Source of the DNA: Evernia prunastri
Taxonomy: Eukaryota; Ascomycota; Lecanoromycetes; Lecanorales; Parmeliaceae
Assembly: GCA_003184365.1 (NCBI GenBank)
Contig: NKYR01000038.1
Coordinates: forward strand, 186,001 to 250,000
DNA: 64,000 nucleotides
Direction: 5' to 3'
Position 1 is the stretch's first letter, and every line of letters starts with the position of its first letter. The notes below the pieces were generated by a model. The model was given only the letters and a program-made list of their open reading frames with translations, did no database searches and was not told where the DNA came from. Made by a program: the position numbers and the translations under genes. Shown in pieces: positions 1 through 11,315 of the stretch.

Positions 1-251
1 GCGAGCGCGGTCTGATGGGTGCTATTGGTGGTGGACTAGCGGGTCGTTATGCGGGCAAGCAGATGGGAGGACACAGTTTCTTAGGTATGATTGGTGGAGC
101 GATTGCCGGGAGCAAGTTAGAGGACGCAGCGAAGGAGAAGTGGGGTGGTGGCGGGTCACAGGGTGGAAAGCATCACCACCATCATGGCAGTCACAACGGA
201 GGAAGTCAATATGGTGGGAGCAAGTATGGCGGAGGAGGCGGGAGATGGTGA
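1..251 (+). CDS. Glycine-rich protein with glycine-zipper segment, 3' end only
   Basis: The reading frame is already open at base 3 and ends at TGA 249-251, so this is the 3' end of a gene that starts outside the window. The visible part has a small-residue helical stretch with regularly spaced glycines (GGGLAGRYAGKQMGG, then GMIGGAIAGSKLED). That pattern is typical of glycine-zipper 2TM segments. It is followed by a low-complexity tail rich in Gly, Ser and His with a natural run of five histidines. Glycine-zipper segments can pack in membranes or drive assembly, but no enzymatic role can be read here. Confidence is good that this is a real C-terminus and low for any function. Confidence 0.6.
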   Translation, partial: ERGLMGAIGGGLAGRYAGKQMGGHSFLGMIGGAIAGSKLEDAAKEKWGGGGSQGGKHHHHHGSHNGGSQYGGSKYGGGGGRW

Positions 252-491
252 AAGGAGACGGGAAAGACTGCAGATTGGGATGGAGGGTCTATGACTCGAC
301 TCTACGGCTATTGGCAAGGAAAGGCGTTTGCATGCATGACGTTCACGAATGATAGAAGATCCTTGATGCCTAGCTCTTAACACGTTTTCTCGGTTCTTCG
401 ATGAATGTTCTGTCTTCTCTCAAGCTCTAAGGTTTGTTCACCTCGTACGGCTGAGCTGAAGATGGCCTTGCCAAATGAGACATTCAGCATC

Positions 492-519
492 GATTGATTG
501 ATTGATTGATTGATTGATT
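492..519. repeat. (GATT)7 microsatellite
   Basis: Seven perfect tandem copies of GATT in the 3' flank of the glycine-rich gene. Confidence 0.95.
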
Positions 520-886
520 ATATCATACTACCCTGAAGTCTTGCCTGATTGGCCGACTATGCGAGATCATGTAATCTATCTATCAAATGCCCTGAATCCT
601 GAATCATTGAAAGAGGCTACCCTACAATCGCCGGACCTCTTTCGTAAAGAACCATTTCCCGTTTTTTGACCCGGAACCCTTGGTGTTTCTATGTAGTCTT
701 GCAGTATAGGGTGGGACCCCTCTAAGCCCGGGGGTCCCAAAGAACAGTATCCCACTCCCAATTCCAACTCTTTTCCATTCAAGCCTACTAGGCGGAGTTG
801 CCCTGACGACTGCTGAGGGTCACTACTTCTCAGTATAGTCTGTTACTCGGTAGGCGGCCGAGATTCAAGATCCGATGGAACCACAT

Positions 887-1027
887 TCGGATACGTTTCG
901 ATAGGGCGAAGTCGAACGATTTGAAACCATATACATCGAGACACCCCGGAAGAGGACAGGGTGGATGATCGCTCGCGTCGTAGGCTGAGTAGGTAGTCGA
1001 TGACGGTATAAGAAGACGAAGATGCTC
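887..1027 (+). repeat. 141-bp direct repeat, copy 1
   Basis: Identical by eye to 1419-1559 (offset 532 bp). The copy ends one base before the undetermined base N at 1028, and the two sequences diverge there, so an assembly join at this point is possible. Confidence 0.9.
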
Positions 1028-1418
1028 NCCTTGGTTGGAATGTTGGAATACGTGTCCTCTACAGGGGAGGTAGCTCATTAGGAAGCAGCATAAGTAGCTG
1101 GCTTCTATCTGCATTTGACTCTTCATTCGAATTGATCTCTTTCAGAGTCATAGCATTCTTTCGTCCCGCCCGCCCACGCCTGTTGCATGTATATAGCTTC
1201 GTTTTTCACTCCAGGTCTATGCTGCTAGAAGCATGGGAGTTAGTCTAGCGCTGGGGTTACGAGGATATGCCTTTTCAGGCCTCTATTGGACTCAGAGCCC
1301 TGGCGTTAGGTAGACGCAACCACGTATCGACTTTCTGTATAGCCTCATGATTGCCATTTGCGTGATTCAGCCTCATGGTTGCCATTGTTTGCTACAGGGA
1401 AGAGATTTAGGATACTAA

Positions 1419-1559
1419 TCGGATACGTTTCGATAGGGCGAAGTCGAACGATTTGAAACCATATACATCGAGACACCCCGGAAGAGGACAGGGTGGATGA
1501 TCGCTCGCGTCGTAGGCTGAGTAGGTAGTCGATGACGGTATAAGAAGACGAAGATGCTC
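1419..1559 (+). repeat. 141-bp direct repeat, copy 2
   Basis: Second copy of the repeat at 887-1027. No coding frame is conserved across it and no target-site duplication is obvious at its edges. Confidence 0.9.
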
Positions 1560-1897
1560 TCTTGGGGTGATTAGAGGGTGATGCGGTATTGCGGAGGCTG
1601 AATCAGAAATGTAATGTCTAGATGTTGAGATCTGACAGTGTAGAGGCGTTACGGCCTATGCTGAAATGACTGTGTGCTACTGTTTGTTGACATGATTGAA
1701 ATGACACGTGACTTTTTGTCGAACGCGTCGAGAGACTGTTTTATAGACTGTTTTGAGGATTGTGTGCTTATGGTAGGGCGAGGTCGGTAGATGATCCGTA
1801 TCGTGAGCTTATGACTCAGTCGAAAGAGAGGCTTTTGATGACCTGACTGTCGGAAAGAGTACGTGGCATCGCGCGATTTTCAGAGGTCCTTGGACCC

Positions 1898-1978
1898 GAG
1901 GCCTACAGTCGTGTAAACTGCTTATTATGGGTACGGGCAGATACCTCATAATGAGCTGATTACCGTACTGTAGGCCTC
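1898..1978. repeat. Nested inverted repeat (foldback)
   Basis: Perfect 12-bp arms (GAGGCCTACAGT at 1898-1909 and its complement at 1967-1978) enclose a second, imperfect pair (CTTATTATGGGTA and TACCTCATAATGAG) in the 57-bp loop. It could form a cruciform or be a small foldback element. No terminator role can be shown. Confidence 0.7.
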
Positions 1979-3183
1979 AGACCCGTAAATGATGTCGTTG
2001 TGGATGTGTGAACAAAAATGTGGTTTTGCGCTATCGTTTGCACCCTAGCGGCCTTCTTTAAGGAAAGGTTTTTCAACGGTCGCGAGGCTCCGAACCTCAA
2101 AAGGATTAGTGGCATAATTAGCGGCTGTCAAGTTATGGATAACTCAACGGTCACAAAATCCTTACGAGTAAGCCTGCCTGAAATGGGATTATCGTATGAT
2201 CGTATCCCTCGCTTTCGCGTTGGCCGACTATCAATGCAGCTGCTCGCCGTTCGCGCTGCTCACAAATCTGGAAGGTTTTGATGTCCCTGCCGCTCGCCGA
2301 CGAATGATCCCTCCTCTTTATTTGATAGGACGTCGCGAAAGATCTACCTCGTAAGGGTATGGGGTAAGGCAAGGAACGGGGACAGCAGTGACTTGAGTTG
2401 AATGGAAAGAGTGGTAGGCGCCGACGACAAAGATTTTGGACTCTGTTGGAAGTGTTACTGCGGCTCAACTGTGCACGGGACAAAATTCCCCAAGATTTGT
2501 CTTAGACGTGGGTGGCCTGAGCTCTACTACGAAGCCTTGAATTCAGATCATTCTCCGTCCTCAGGCTTCGAGTCTGCTGCGCATGCAAGGGATGCAAAGT
2601 CAACGGTGGCCATTGCGCCATTGGCAGTGCTTAGTCGTTGCAAAAGTAGAGGCGCCAAGACATGATGACGGTGAACTCATTGCGAGTTTATTGGAAAGAA
2701 TCTCGACACGCGTCAATGCTGTCAAGGTCAGAATACTCCTCATCTGTAATCGAAGTGGCTCGACCGGCGAGAAGTCTTCGACATGTCTACTCGTAGGAAG
2801 CCGACGAGTTTTCTACTACCTCAACCACTCTTTTCAGAATTGTGCCTTGTAGTTTGCAGTCGGCTACTCGGAAACCACTCATCTGCTGCTGGCATGCTGC
2901 ATGTCAACGCTAGTCCTATTGTGATTGCGGGGCTGCCTAGGTAAGCTGTTCCTTCAACCCCACGAGGCTACCACACACGGTGGCACACATGTCTACCACT
3001 GCGAATACGATCATTCTTCACCACCCATTTTCTCATATTTCATCCAAGTCAAGCAGAGGAACCTAGTTCTTGACTCCGTCTCAAGAAAAGAAGAGAAATC
3101 TACTATAATCACCTGTCGCATACGCTGCGGAAGTCATACGAAAGAACAATGGCGGCCCCTGACATAGACCTGTCCCCCTCAAG

Positions 3184-5664
3184 GTGTTACGCTCGTCGGA
3201 ACAGCAGAATCTTCTAGATGAGATTGACAGTCTTCGACTTCAGGGTATAAGCGAATTTGTCTTCCTACCTCAGATTGTCGTCTGTGGGGACCAGTCCAGC
3301 GGGAAGAGCTCCGTCCTTGAAGCCATTTCCGGCGTTCCATTTCCACGTAGTGACACACTCTGCACACGTTTCGCGACCGAGGTCATCCTTCGAGAGGCGC
3401 CTACGCCTGAAGCGGTCGTCTCGATTGTACCCAGTCAGGACGCTTCGGATGCGGACCGCAGAAGGTTGCTGGCTTTCAGGGAGAGGCTGGAGCAATTGGA
3501 ACACTTTCCCCAACTCATCGAACGAGCAAAGTCGGAAATGGGTATCACGGCAGCCAGAAACTCCTTCTCGAAGAACATCCTCCGCGTAGAGATCTCCGGT
3601 AAAGACAAGCCCAAGCTCACTGTGGTTGACCTTCCCGGTCTCATCCACTCCGAGAGTAGGCATCAATCCCCTGCTGACGTTGAACTCATCTCCAATCTGG
3701 TCTCTTCATACATGAAGAATCCAAGGAGCGTCATTCTCGCAGTGGTGTCGGCCAAGAATGACTACGCTAACCAGATTGTCTTGAAACGGGCCAAAGAAGT
3801 AGATCGTCAAGGGTTACGAACGCTCGGCCTCATCACGAAGCCCAACATCTTCCCTCCTGGCTCGGATAGTGAGGCAGACTTCATCAATCTCGCTAGCAAT
3901 GACAATATTCAGTTTCGGCTTGGCTGGCACATCGTCAAAAATCGAGACTATCATTCGCGCCATTCGTCGGCCGAGGAACGAGACCGGTCCGAGGCACAGT
4001 TTTTCTCGGAGGGCGCCTGGGGAGAAATGCCCCGCGACATGGTCGGTATAGGTTCCCTCAATGTTCGTTTGAGCAGGATTCTTCTGGATCAGATCAAGAG
4101 ATATCTCCCCAGGTTGATGGAAGATCTACAATCGAGCATCGAAGAATGCAAGACGAAATTGGCCAAGCTTGGAGACGGTCGCAGTACGGCCGAGGAGCAG
4201 CGTCAATTCTTGCTCAAATTGAGTCAATTTTTTCAAGCACTCTGCAGGGCAGCAATCGATGGAAATTACGACGATACGTTCTTCGGCGATCCGTCTTCCG
4301 ATGAAGAGTATTGCAAGCGTATCCGAGCGGTAGTGCAAAACCTCAACCTCGACTTCTCAATGCTTATGCGTACGAAAGGTCACTACAGAATGATTGACAG
4401 TGAGCCGACCGAGGAAAGAGGAGCTCGGAAAGCAGCTCGGAAAGAAGTTCGGAGAGAAGCTCGAATGCTTGATTCGGCTCCAGGGGCTCCTGTTGATCTT
4501 CAACCGAAAAGGATGAGCCAAGCGGACGCAATGGAATGGGTCCGGAAGCTGCTTGTGAGAAGCAGAGGCCGTGAATTACCCGGCTCATTCAATCCACTGC
4601 TTGTCAGCGAGTTATTTCGTGACCAATCAAGACCTTGGGAAAGGATAGTGCGCGAGCATGTTGAGAGCATATGGATGGCATCAAAAGGATTCCTCGAAAG
4701 CCTTCTCAACTTCATCACTGACGGAGACACTTTTGGGACTTTATTCGCACACTGGATTGATCCTATTCTCACTGAGAAATTCGAAAAAGCTAACGAAAAG
4801 CTAGACCACCTGTTGATCGATCGAGAAAGGCACGCCATCACATACAATCACTACTACACCGAGAGCTTGCAAGATCTCAGAGAGAAACGCCAGGTGAAGG
4901 AGCTCACGAGCAAGATACAGCGTTTTATGGGCCCTTCATCGGTAGTGACGGGATACAACGAAGGTCTAGACGCTACCAAATTAGCAAGGTCATTGGCGAC
5001 CCAGTCTGAACCTGACATGGACAATTTTGCCTGTTCGGAGTTGCTGGACAGCATGCAGGCTTTCTACAAAGTGAGCGCCTTCATGCAAACTACCATTCCC
5101 CCTCTCTTAACCATTCGAAACACCACTGCTAAGACGGAAGTCAGGTAGCACTCAAGACTTTTGTCGACAATGTCGCGGTTCATGTCGTTGAGGATCTGCT
5201 AATCAGTGACATTTGGTCTATCTTCTCTCCGACGGACGTGGGACAGATGTCTTCGAGCCTTGTCGCCAAGACCGCAGCGGAGCCGACGGAGTCGCAGGCA
5301 CTACGTCGACAGCTAAACCGAAAGCTTCAGACGCTGGAAAGAGGGTTGGAGATTTGCCAGCGACATCGGAGCATTGCAGGTTAGCTTTTATGATTTCTCT
5401 TACTCAGTCACAGATCTGTCGTCTGGAACTAGCACGCTTACCAACAGAATGTCAGGCCACAATACGTCTTCTAGCTCCCACGGGACAGAAGCGTCACGTG
5501 AGAATTCAGAAGCGGGCGACAACCAGAGTGACATGCGTGGCGAAGGTGGCGACCTCGCCTCTAATCAATCATCTGAGTTAGAAAGCGGCCCTGTTGAAGC
5601 GGTTGTTGAAGCGGTTAGTCTTAACAAACTTGGGCTCGTCATCCTGCTCTTGGTAAATAGCTAA
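3184..5664 (+). CDS. Dynamin-family large GTPase (fungal Mx/dynamin-like)
   Basis: The order of domains is that of a dynamin: GTPase with G1 GDQSSGKSS (about residue 35), DLPG G3 (about 148) and TKPN at the G4 position (about 217), then the middle/stalk region and a C-terminal GED-like segment. Exons: 3184-5070, intron 5071-5144 (GTGAGC...TCAG), 5145-5379, probable intron 5380-5455, 5456-5664, which gives about 776 residues. Without the last splice, translation stops at 5384 right after the GED. The tail after 5456 is Ser/Gly/Glu-rich. The frame opens at GTG 3184 with no in-frame ATG before the G1 motif. A well-placed ATG at 3149 is in another frame, and one extra C in the C5 run at 3174-3178 would join the two. 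Dynamins of this fungal type are mechano-GTPases with unassigned cargo. G4 normally reads TKPD, so the Asn is unusual. No PH domain is seen. Confidence 0.9.
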
Positions 5665-6931
5665 CTCATGAGCAGGCGGAGTGCATGGAGTTCGAGAGTG
5701 AGGAACCCGTCGTCAGGGCATGGTAAGCTGGCAAAGGGAGCGAAGACTATCTCCTCGAATGGTAAGCTGGCAAAAAGAATGAAGACTGACAGAAGGTGGA
5801 CTTGGGCGCTTTGCGGCTTTAGGTTTGTGGAGTCAAAGTTGGCTCTATGTACATTCACAAGCAGCGTGTCAACCCCACTCGTGGATCATTGACACTGGAC
5901 CCGAACTGTGTCAAATTTCAGTGTGATATATCTAATCGGAGCGCCTTTGCACTCGATTTTCGGTCAAGTGTTCAAGCTAAGGGTATTTATTCTACAACAG
6001 TACTATGTCTCTTTCTCGTCACATCTCCAGCTCGCCCTTCTCTGTACTGTCTCCCAGTTTTTCCCTATCTTCACCAACATCATACCCACATGAACTCAGA
6101 CATACGCCCGCTGAAATCCTAGTCATGTCTGCAATTGCAATCTTGGATGCTACTGTGCCAAGAGTCTCAAGTCCAGTAGGAGTTAGATAATGTGCTCATG
6201 GTGTCTGCTTTCGTTGAGTGTTTGATTGAAGAGACTAAAATGGTTGCTGGAAGAGTGGAAGAGTGGAAGAGCGAAGGTGGGCTGGTTCTACAAACAGTGG
6301 AGCCACAACACTGTGAAATATGGTTGTCGGAATCATGCAATAGATCATCTGATGAGCGGTCGGAAACAGGGTCCTCAAAGCTCCAGTCTAGTGCGAGCAA
6401 TCTGGTCCAAGGTCTTGGTTTGAAGAACTCTTTGAGGTACAAGAGGGGTTTGAGATGGATATGGCTTGTTCTTTAGGCGGCTATTATCGAGCATGCTTTT
6501 ATGGTCATCTTCTTCCATCGAATCTGACTTCCATTGGCGATATCCAGCTCTGGACTCACTGCGCCATTGACTTTGACATCCTGGATTTATTTCGTAGATC
6601 ATTCCTTCCACGTAGAGATGCTAAGCAGTCACCTTGTAGAATCATCAGTGGACAATTGCGACGAGCCCCTTCAGTGGAATTTTGCTGTATTAATTGACCC
6701 TGTAGGCCACTATAAGTATCATATGACTGATATAGTAATAGGAGCATCTTTCTTGTACAAATAAAGCACAAATGTGTTAACTATGTACTTCATGCTCTTG
6801 CACGTGATCTGACAGATTGGTCAGCTCGGGTTTTAAGGATCTGCCCGCCTTGGCAACGGCTTCGGAACATCTCTTACTTACCTCCATGACACCTCCGACT
6901 TCATCAGTGAACCAATTCCTCCACTAATAAC
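5665..6931. other. Intergenic stretch, 1.3 kb
   Basis: Apart from the 16-bp repeat pair there is nothing I can support. The largest open frames (6192-6476 plus, 6167-6442 minus) overlap each other and have no recognisable motif. The segment 6780-6931 is the presumed promoter of the MFS transporter gene. Confidence 0.4.
5720..5774 (+). repeat. 16-bp direct repeat pair
   Basis: ATGGTAAGCTGGCAAA occurs at 5720-5735 and again at 5759-5774, just downstream of the dynamin-like gene. Each copy carries a GTAAGC that resembles a splice donor, but no downstream exon can be supported. Confidence 0.8.
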
Positions 6932-9014
6932 ATGGCACTCCCAAGAGATTTAGGAACGAAGTCAAGCTCTGGAGCTCTTGACTCATTCACCATGGAGCGT
7001 CGAGAGGCAACAGAGACCTCTCCACTGTTGGCAAAGTCCACCACTGCTTTGCCAGACCCTGGCATCACTCCGAACAGCATCCCGCCCAGCGAGATCGGAG
7101 ACACGGGGAGTCAAAATGGAGGCACAAAGCCTGCGGAGGATGAGGAAAGTCAAAGCACCCGGGTGGATCGAGGCCCCCAATATGAAGGCATGCCAGATGT
7201 GAAAGCGAAGCTGTGGTACATTGTGCCCGCAGTCGGCATTGGTGTAAGACCATGTTTCTCGTTGCATGGATCATGCTCTGACAGTTTTTAGGTATTCCTT
7301 TCAGCTGCAGACCAGACCCTTATCGTCTCCTGTTACGGAAGGATTGGTAGCGATATGAAGTCGTTGGAAAATACCTCATGGATTGCTACAGCGTGAGTGC
7401 CTGTCAACCCAGTACTTCGAGATCTGTCGAGTTCACAGCTGATGTTTCGAGAGCATAGCTACTTTCTCACGCTAAGCTCCTTCCAACCCTTGTACGGTAA
7501 GATGAGCGACATCTTCGGAAGAAAGTCATGCCTTCTCTTCGGCTATGTGGTCTTTGGCCTTGGTTGTCTCGGGTGTGGTATGGCGAGAAACATGAACGAA
7601 CTCATTGCCGCAAGAGTAAGATATACGGCGAGGGCTAGGATATGATGATGCTGAACTATGCCTCGAGGCCTTTGCAGGTATCGGTGGCGCTGGCATGACC
7701 ACCGTTGTTTCGATTATCATGAGTGACATCGTGCCGCTTCGAGAGAGAGGGACCTGGCAAGGAATACTTAACATAATCTACGCCTCTGGGTCTGGTTGTG
7801 GTGCACCACTCGGTATGGACTCGCTGTCTTCAAATGGGAGCAATATGCTAAGCCCTAGTAGGCGGTTTGCTGGCGGACCGGGTCAGTTGGCGATGGTACG
7901 TTGACCCTAGCTTCTCGATAGGCGCAGGCTAACAAAGTCAAGGGCTTTTCTGGTACAAGTACCAATATGCGCTGGAGCTGTCGTCAGCGTTGCTCTTGCC
8001 TTGAAGCTCCCCAAGCAAGAAGCCTCCAACTGGAAATCCAAATTAAGACGAATCGACTTCCTAGGCGCATTCTTGCTCATAGCGGCGACCTTCCTCCTGC
8101 TCCTTGGATTGGACAGAGGTTCGAATGACTCCTGGAAAGCCCCTATCACTATCACTTCGCTCTGTGTATCGTTCCCATTATTCTTCCTTTTTGTCTTTGT
8201 CGAGCTCAAGCTGGCGGCCGAACCATTTGCGCCAGGACGGATCGTTTTCAAACGGAGCCTTGCGGCCTGCTACCTTTCCAACTTCTTTGCGATCGGAGGA
8301 TGGATGGTACTACTCTTCTATATCCCCCTCTTCTACCAGGCGGTTGATAGGTTTTCTGCTACCCAAGCAGGGGTGATGCTGCTGCCAAATATTATCGCTG
8401 CTGTCTCGGGATCTGTCTCCGGTGGCCTTTTGATGCAAAGGACAGGAAAGTACTATTGGCTCACAGTTTCGGCATATTCGTTTTCGACACTCGGAACTCT
8501 CATAGTTACCCTGTGCACGGGTCTGGTAGCGAATACCACGTATGGTATCTCGATCGGACTCGTTGTGGGAGGTTTCTCTCTTGGAGTTGCAAATACAACT
8601 ACTCTGATTGGGTTGCTTGCCAATGCTGCATCAGAAGATCAGGCCATCGCGACAGCGTGCTCATACCTCTTTCGATCTCTTGGATCCGTCGTCGTCCTGT
8701 CATTAACTGCCAGCGTCCTTCAGCAATCCTTGAGAGACCAACTTCGCGAGCGCCTTAACAGCGAAAATGATGCAGAGGAGATCGTGAAGAGAGTGCGTCA
8801 GAGCTTAGACTACGTCAAGACTTTGGCACCAGCTGTGCAAGAAGCTGTCCGGCAATCCTATGCCAGTTCGGCTAGAAGTGGATTCTTATTCATACTGGGC
8901 ATAACTTCCTGTGCAATGTTGTCAAGTTGTGAGTCGAAGCTGTGACATTGAGCTGAATCAAGGACTGACGTATTGAGTGTAGGGTTCATAAGGGAGAAGA
9001 GGCTTAGTCGATAG
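6932..9014 (+). CDS. MFS transporter, 14-TM DHA2/vacuolar amino-acid permease type
   Basis: Seven exons close in frame: 6932-7243, 7292-7392, 7459-7615, 7668-7812, 7862-7895, 7943-8928 and 8983-9014 (588 residues), with introns of 47-66 bp. The N-terminal 95 residues are hydrophilic and carry an acidic dileucine motif (ETSPLL, about residue 29), a known sorting signal to the vacuole. The rest is a long series of hydrophobic helices with MFS motif A (GKMSDIFGRK) after TM2 and a Gly-rich motif-C-like stretch (GSGCGAPLGG) around TM5. This architecture matches fungal DHA2 transporters related to the yeast VBA basic amino-acid permeases, which use the proton gradient. The substrate cannot be read from sequence; basic amino acids or a drug/toxin are both possible. 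ATG 6992 is an alternative start that still keeps the dileucine motif. Confidence 0.93.
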
Positions 9015-9297
9015 ACTCTCGAGCCTTCGAAAAATATATATACATAACACATTTCATTGAGGGGCCAAGGCTTTGTCACGATATTCATCACTTTTATCAC
9101 GTGACGCCGAGTCCGTAAGGCTGTTGCGGCATTCGCCAACACTTAAAGCGTGTCGACTCAGACCTAGGTTGCAACGTCCAGAGGCATCACTGACCTGTGC
9201 AGTTGCTACGAGTCCACAGCATAATCTTTCCTTGCCTTCCACCTGTTCACTAGACAGCATAAATCGATCTTACCACTCGGCCAATAAAGTCATAAGC

Positions 9298-10300
9298 ATG
9301 GCAAACAGAACGTTCAAGATCAACTCCGCCTCGGATCCCCACGATGTTGCAACAAATATGTCGGACATTGGCATCAATTTGGAGATCAGACTCAGCAACA
9401 GCATCCTTGCGGGAATGGCGCATGCGAACTTTGAGGAGAGTTTCACCTTGGGGTATGACCCGATTGAAGGTGTCACGCTCCTTTATGGTGGCACTCGATG
9501 GGTCTCTTTTGATGAACAACCTTTACTTGCCCCACCTCTCCCAGCTGCTCAACCTCGGAGATCTCAAGAGTCTCCCGTTGAGCAACGCAGCGCAGCTGAG
9601 CCAGCAGAAAATACCAGCATTCGGAGGGAAGCACCGGGCAACGGTCCTGATGAGACCGACGACGAAGAGTGGTTGAATGAAATAGCTGCCACTCTGGTGC
9701 CAGTAAAACGACCAAGATTGCCAGCTCAGGACCCCCTGGGTAAGCTTTCCTAAACCAATGAAGATATAGATGTATTGCCAAGCTGACAATTTCAAGTTCC
9801 TGACCGTCCACACGTACGCACAGTCTCCAGAGCAAACGCCACTCCGAGGCTCCGCGGTAAAGCCAGAGCCGATCCCGACACTGCCTCCTTGCCGCACACG
9901 GCACCGAAAGTGTCAGCCCAAGCCAGCTCCTCCGCCTCTCATCGTGTTCCAGTGCAGACGCCGGACATCGATCCTGACGAGACCGAGGACGAAGACTGGC
10001 TGGCCAAAGGTGCGGATGCCTTGATCCGAGCCGCGTTGCCGAACCTGCTTCGCACGGGTAAGCTGCTTTGCAAGTATTGGACGTTGGATTTATGGCTAAC
10101 CTTGTGGGAACAAAGCTCTTGAGGATCGGCGCGCACCCACTGCTTCCAGATCGAATACTCAGGGTGACCAGGCTCGTGACGGACGTGCTGCTGCGGGCTC
10201 GACTCGCGAATCTAGTGAACGAGGAGGACGGAAGAGGCGTGGGAGGGATGAGGACACAGAAGTAGAGGACCCTACAAGGCCGAAAAAGTCGAAGAGATGA
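9298..10300 (+). CDS. Novel acidic protein with repeated DET-acidic-WL motif and terminal NLS
   Basis: Three exons join in phase: 9298-9739, 9797-10057 and 10116-10300 (295 residues). The introns are 57 and 58 bp, each with a CTGAC or CTAAC branch point close to the acceptor. No known domain is recognised. The protein carries two related acidic-aromatic motifs, PDETDDEEWL (about residue 118) and PDETEDEDWL (about 195), each followed by a small-residue/Leu stretch. It ends in basic runs (GGRKRRGRDED, then RPKKSKR) that look like nuclear-localisation signals. The N-terminal 70 residues look folded; the rest is Pro/Ser/Arg-rich and probably disordered. The repeats suggest a duplicated short binding element for a nuclear partner, which is inference. 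Exon 2 could instead start at 9824, also in frame. It lies between a transporter and a P450, with no evident functional link. Confidence 0.75.
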
Positions 10301-11315
10301 TCGTGCATGGCTTTTGGGTAGTTTGGTATGGGTTTCGTGCTATAGTGAGATTCTGGAATGATTTGCTGCTCTTGTCGTTATGGACGAGGTAGCTACGTTG
10401 GATCATGGAACTTGATATTGAGATGGTATTCTTTCCTTACAAATGTCTTTATATGGGTTCTCGTGTCGATCTACAGCGACCTACAGCTGTATCTCACGTC
10501 GCAGTGACGATGATGCTCAGAGAGATCAGTGGCCCCTGAACGCCAATGCATAAAGTCACATTCAAAGAACTGAACATATCCCCTCCACCAACCACTCACG
10601 TCGAACATGTAGTTCCCCTCCTTGCACGTCTCCAACCAACTTTCCTTCCTTTTTCCCCATAGCTCAGGCACAGCAGTCCCAACAGCCCAGCTTCCGCGAA
10701 CGCCTAATTTCAACAATCGTCCCTCATCTCACGTCCAAACCTAGCGTCTCGGACACATGTTAATGTTTGACTGGGTTCAGAGGGCGCTTGGGAGAGGTGA
10801 TGGTACAGGGTAAGTCTTATGAGCACTGGTCATGTGGATGGCACTGTATAATACCTAATGGGTATGATATTTCCGTGACCGCAAGCATCAGTAACGTCAC
10901 AATCCACTGGGCCTCGAGCATCCAGCAGGGGCTCATTCGAATTCCGCCCGTAGTCGGCCTTGTCCTTGCAATCGGTTCCCTAAACAATTGATACCTGTAT
11001 GGCGTAAGTAAGCTAGGTACCCGAAAACGTTCGCCCTAGGTTAGTCGGGTACCTGATGCTCATTACCATGGGAGTACCTAGGTAATCCAGTCCCGTAAGA
11101 CACCCGATCCGCAGGCTCCACTCTCTTAAGCGAGCAATTAGCGCGAGATTGGCCTGTAGGGCGGATATGCAAACCTGCCGAAGCCTTGGAGTCGAATGTC
11201 AAGACTGGAAACCCCTACCCATTGGGCACCGCTGTAGAAACATGACTCGACGACTACGAATTCGACACCGTCGAGTCTGTCAATCTGATCTTCCAATCTA
11301 GCTAAATATGGGAAT
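10301..11315. other. Intergenic stretch, 1.0 kb
   Basis: 3' flank of the acidic nuclear-type gene and presumed promoter of the P450. Short repeats of GGTACC/CCTAGGTA words occur at 11016-11086. An 81-codon minus-strand frame (10471-10716) has no recognisable motif and is not called. Confidence 0.4.

Larger units (their letters stand above)
252..3148. other. Gene-poor stretch, 2.9 kb
   Basis: I see no convincing coding region. The open frames here are all short (under about 110 codons), show no recognisable domain, and lack coherent splice signals. The stretch holds a (GATT)7 microsatellite, a 141-bp direct repeat next to an unresolved base N (1028), and a nested inverted repeat near 1.9 kb. 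The last 150 bases before 3149 are pyrimidine-rich and probably form the promoter and leader of the dynamin-like gene. Confidence 0.5.

Noticed and set aside
2018..2852. Overlapping frames of 87-110 codons
   Set aside because: No start context, splice signal or recognisable motif; frames overlap on both strands.
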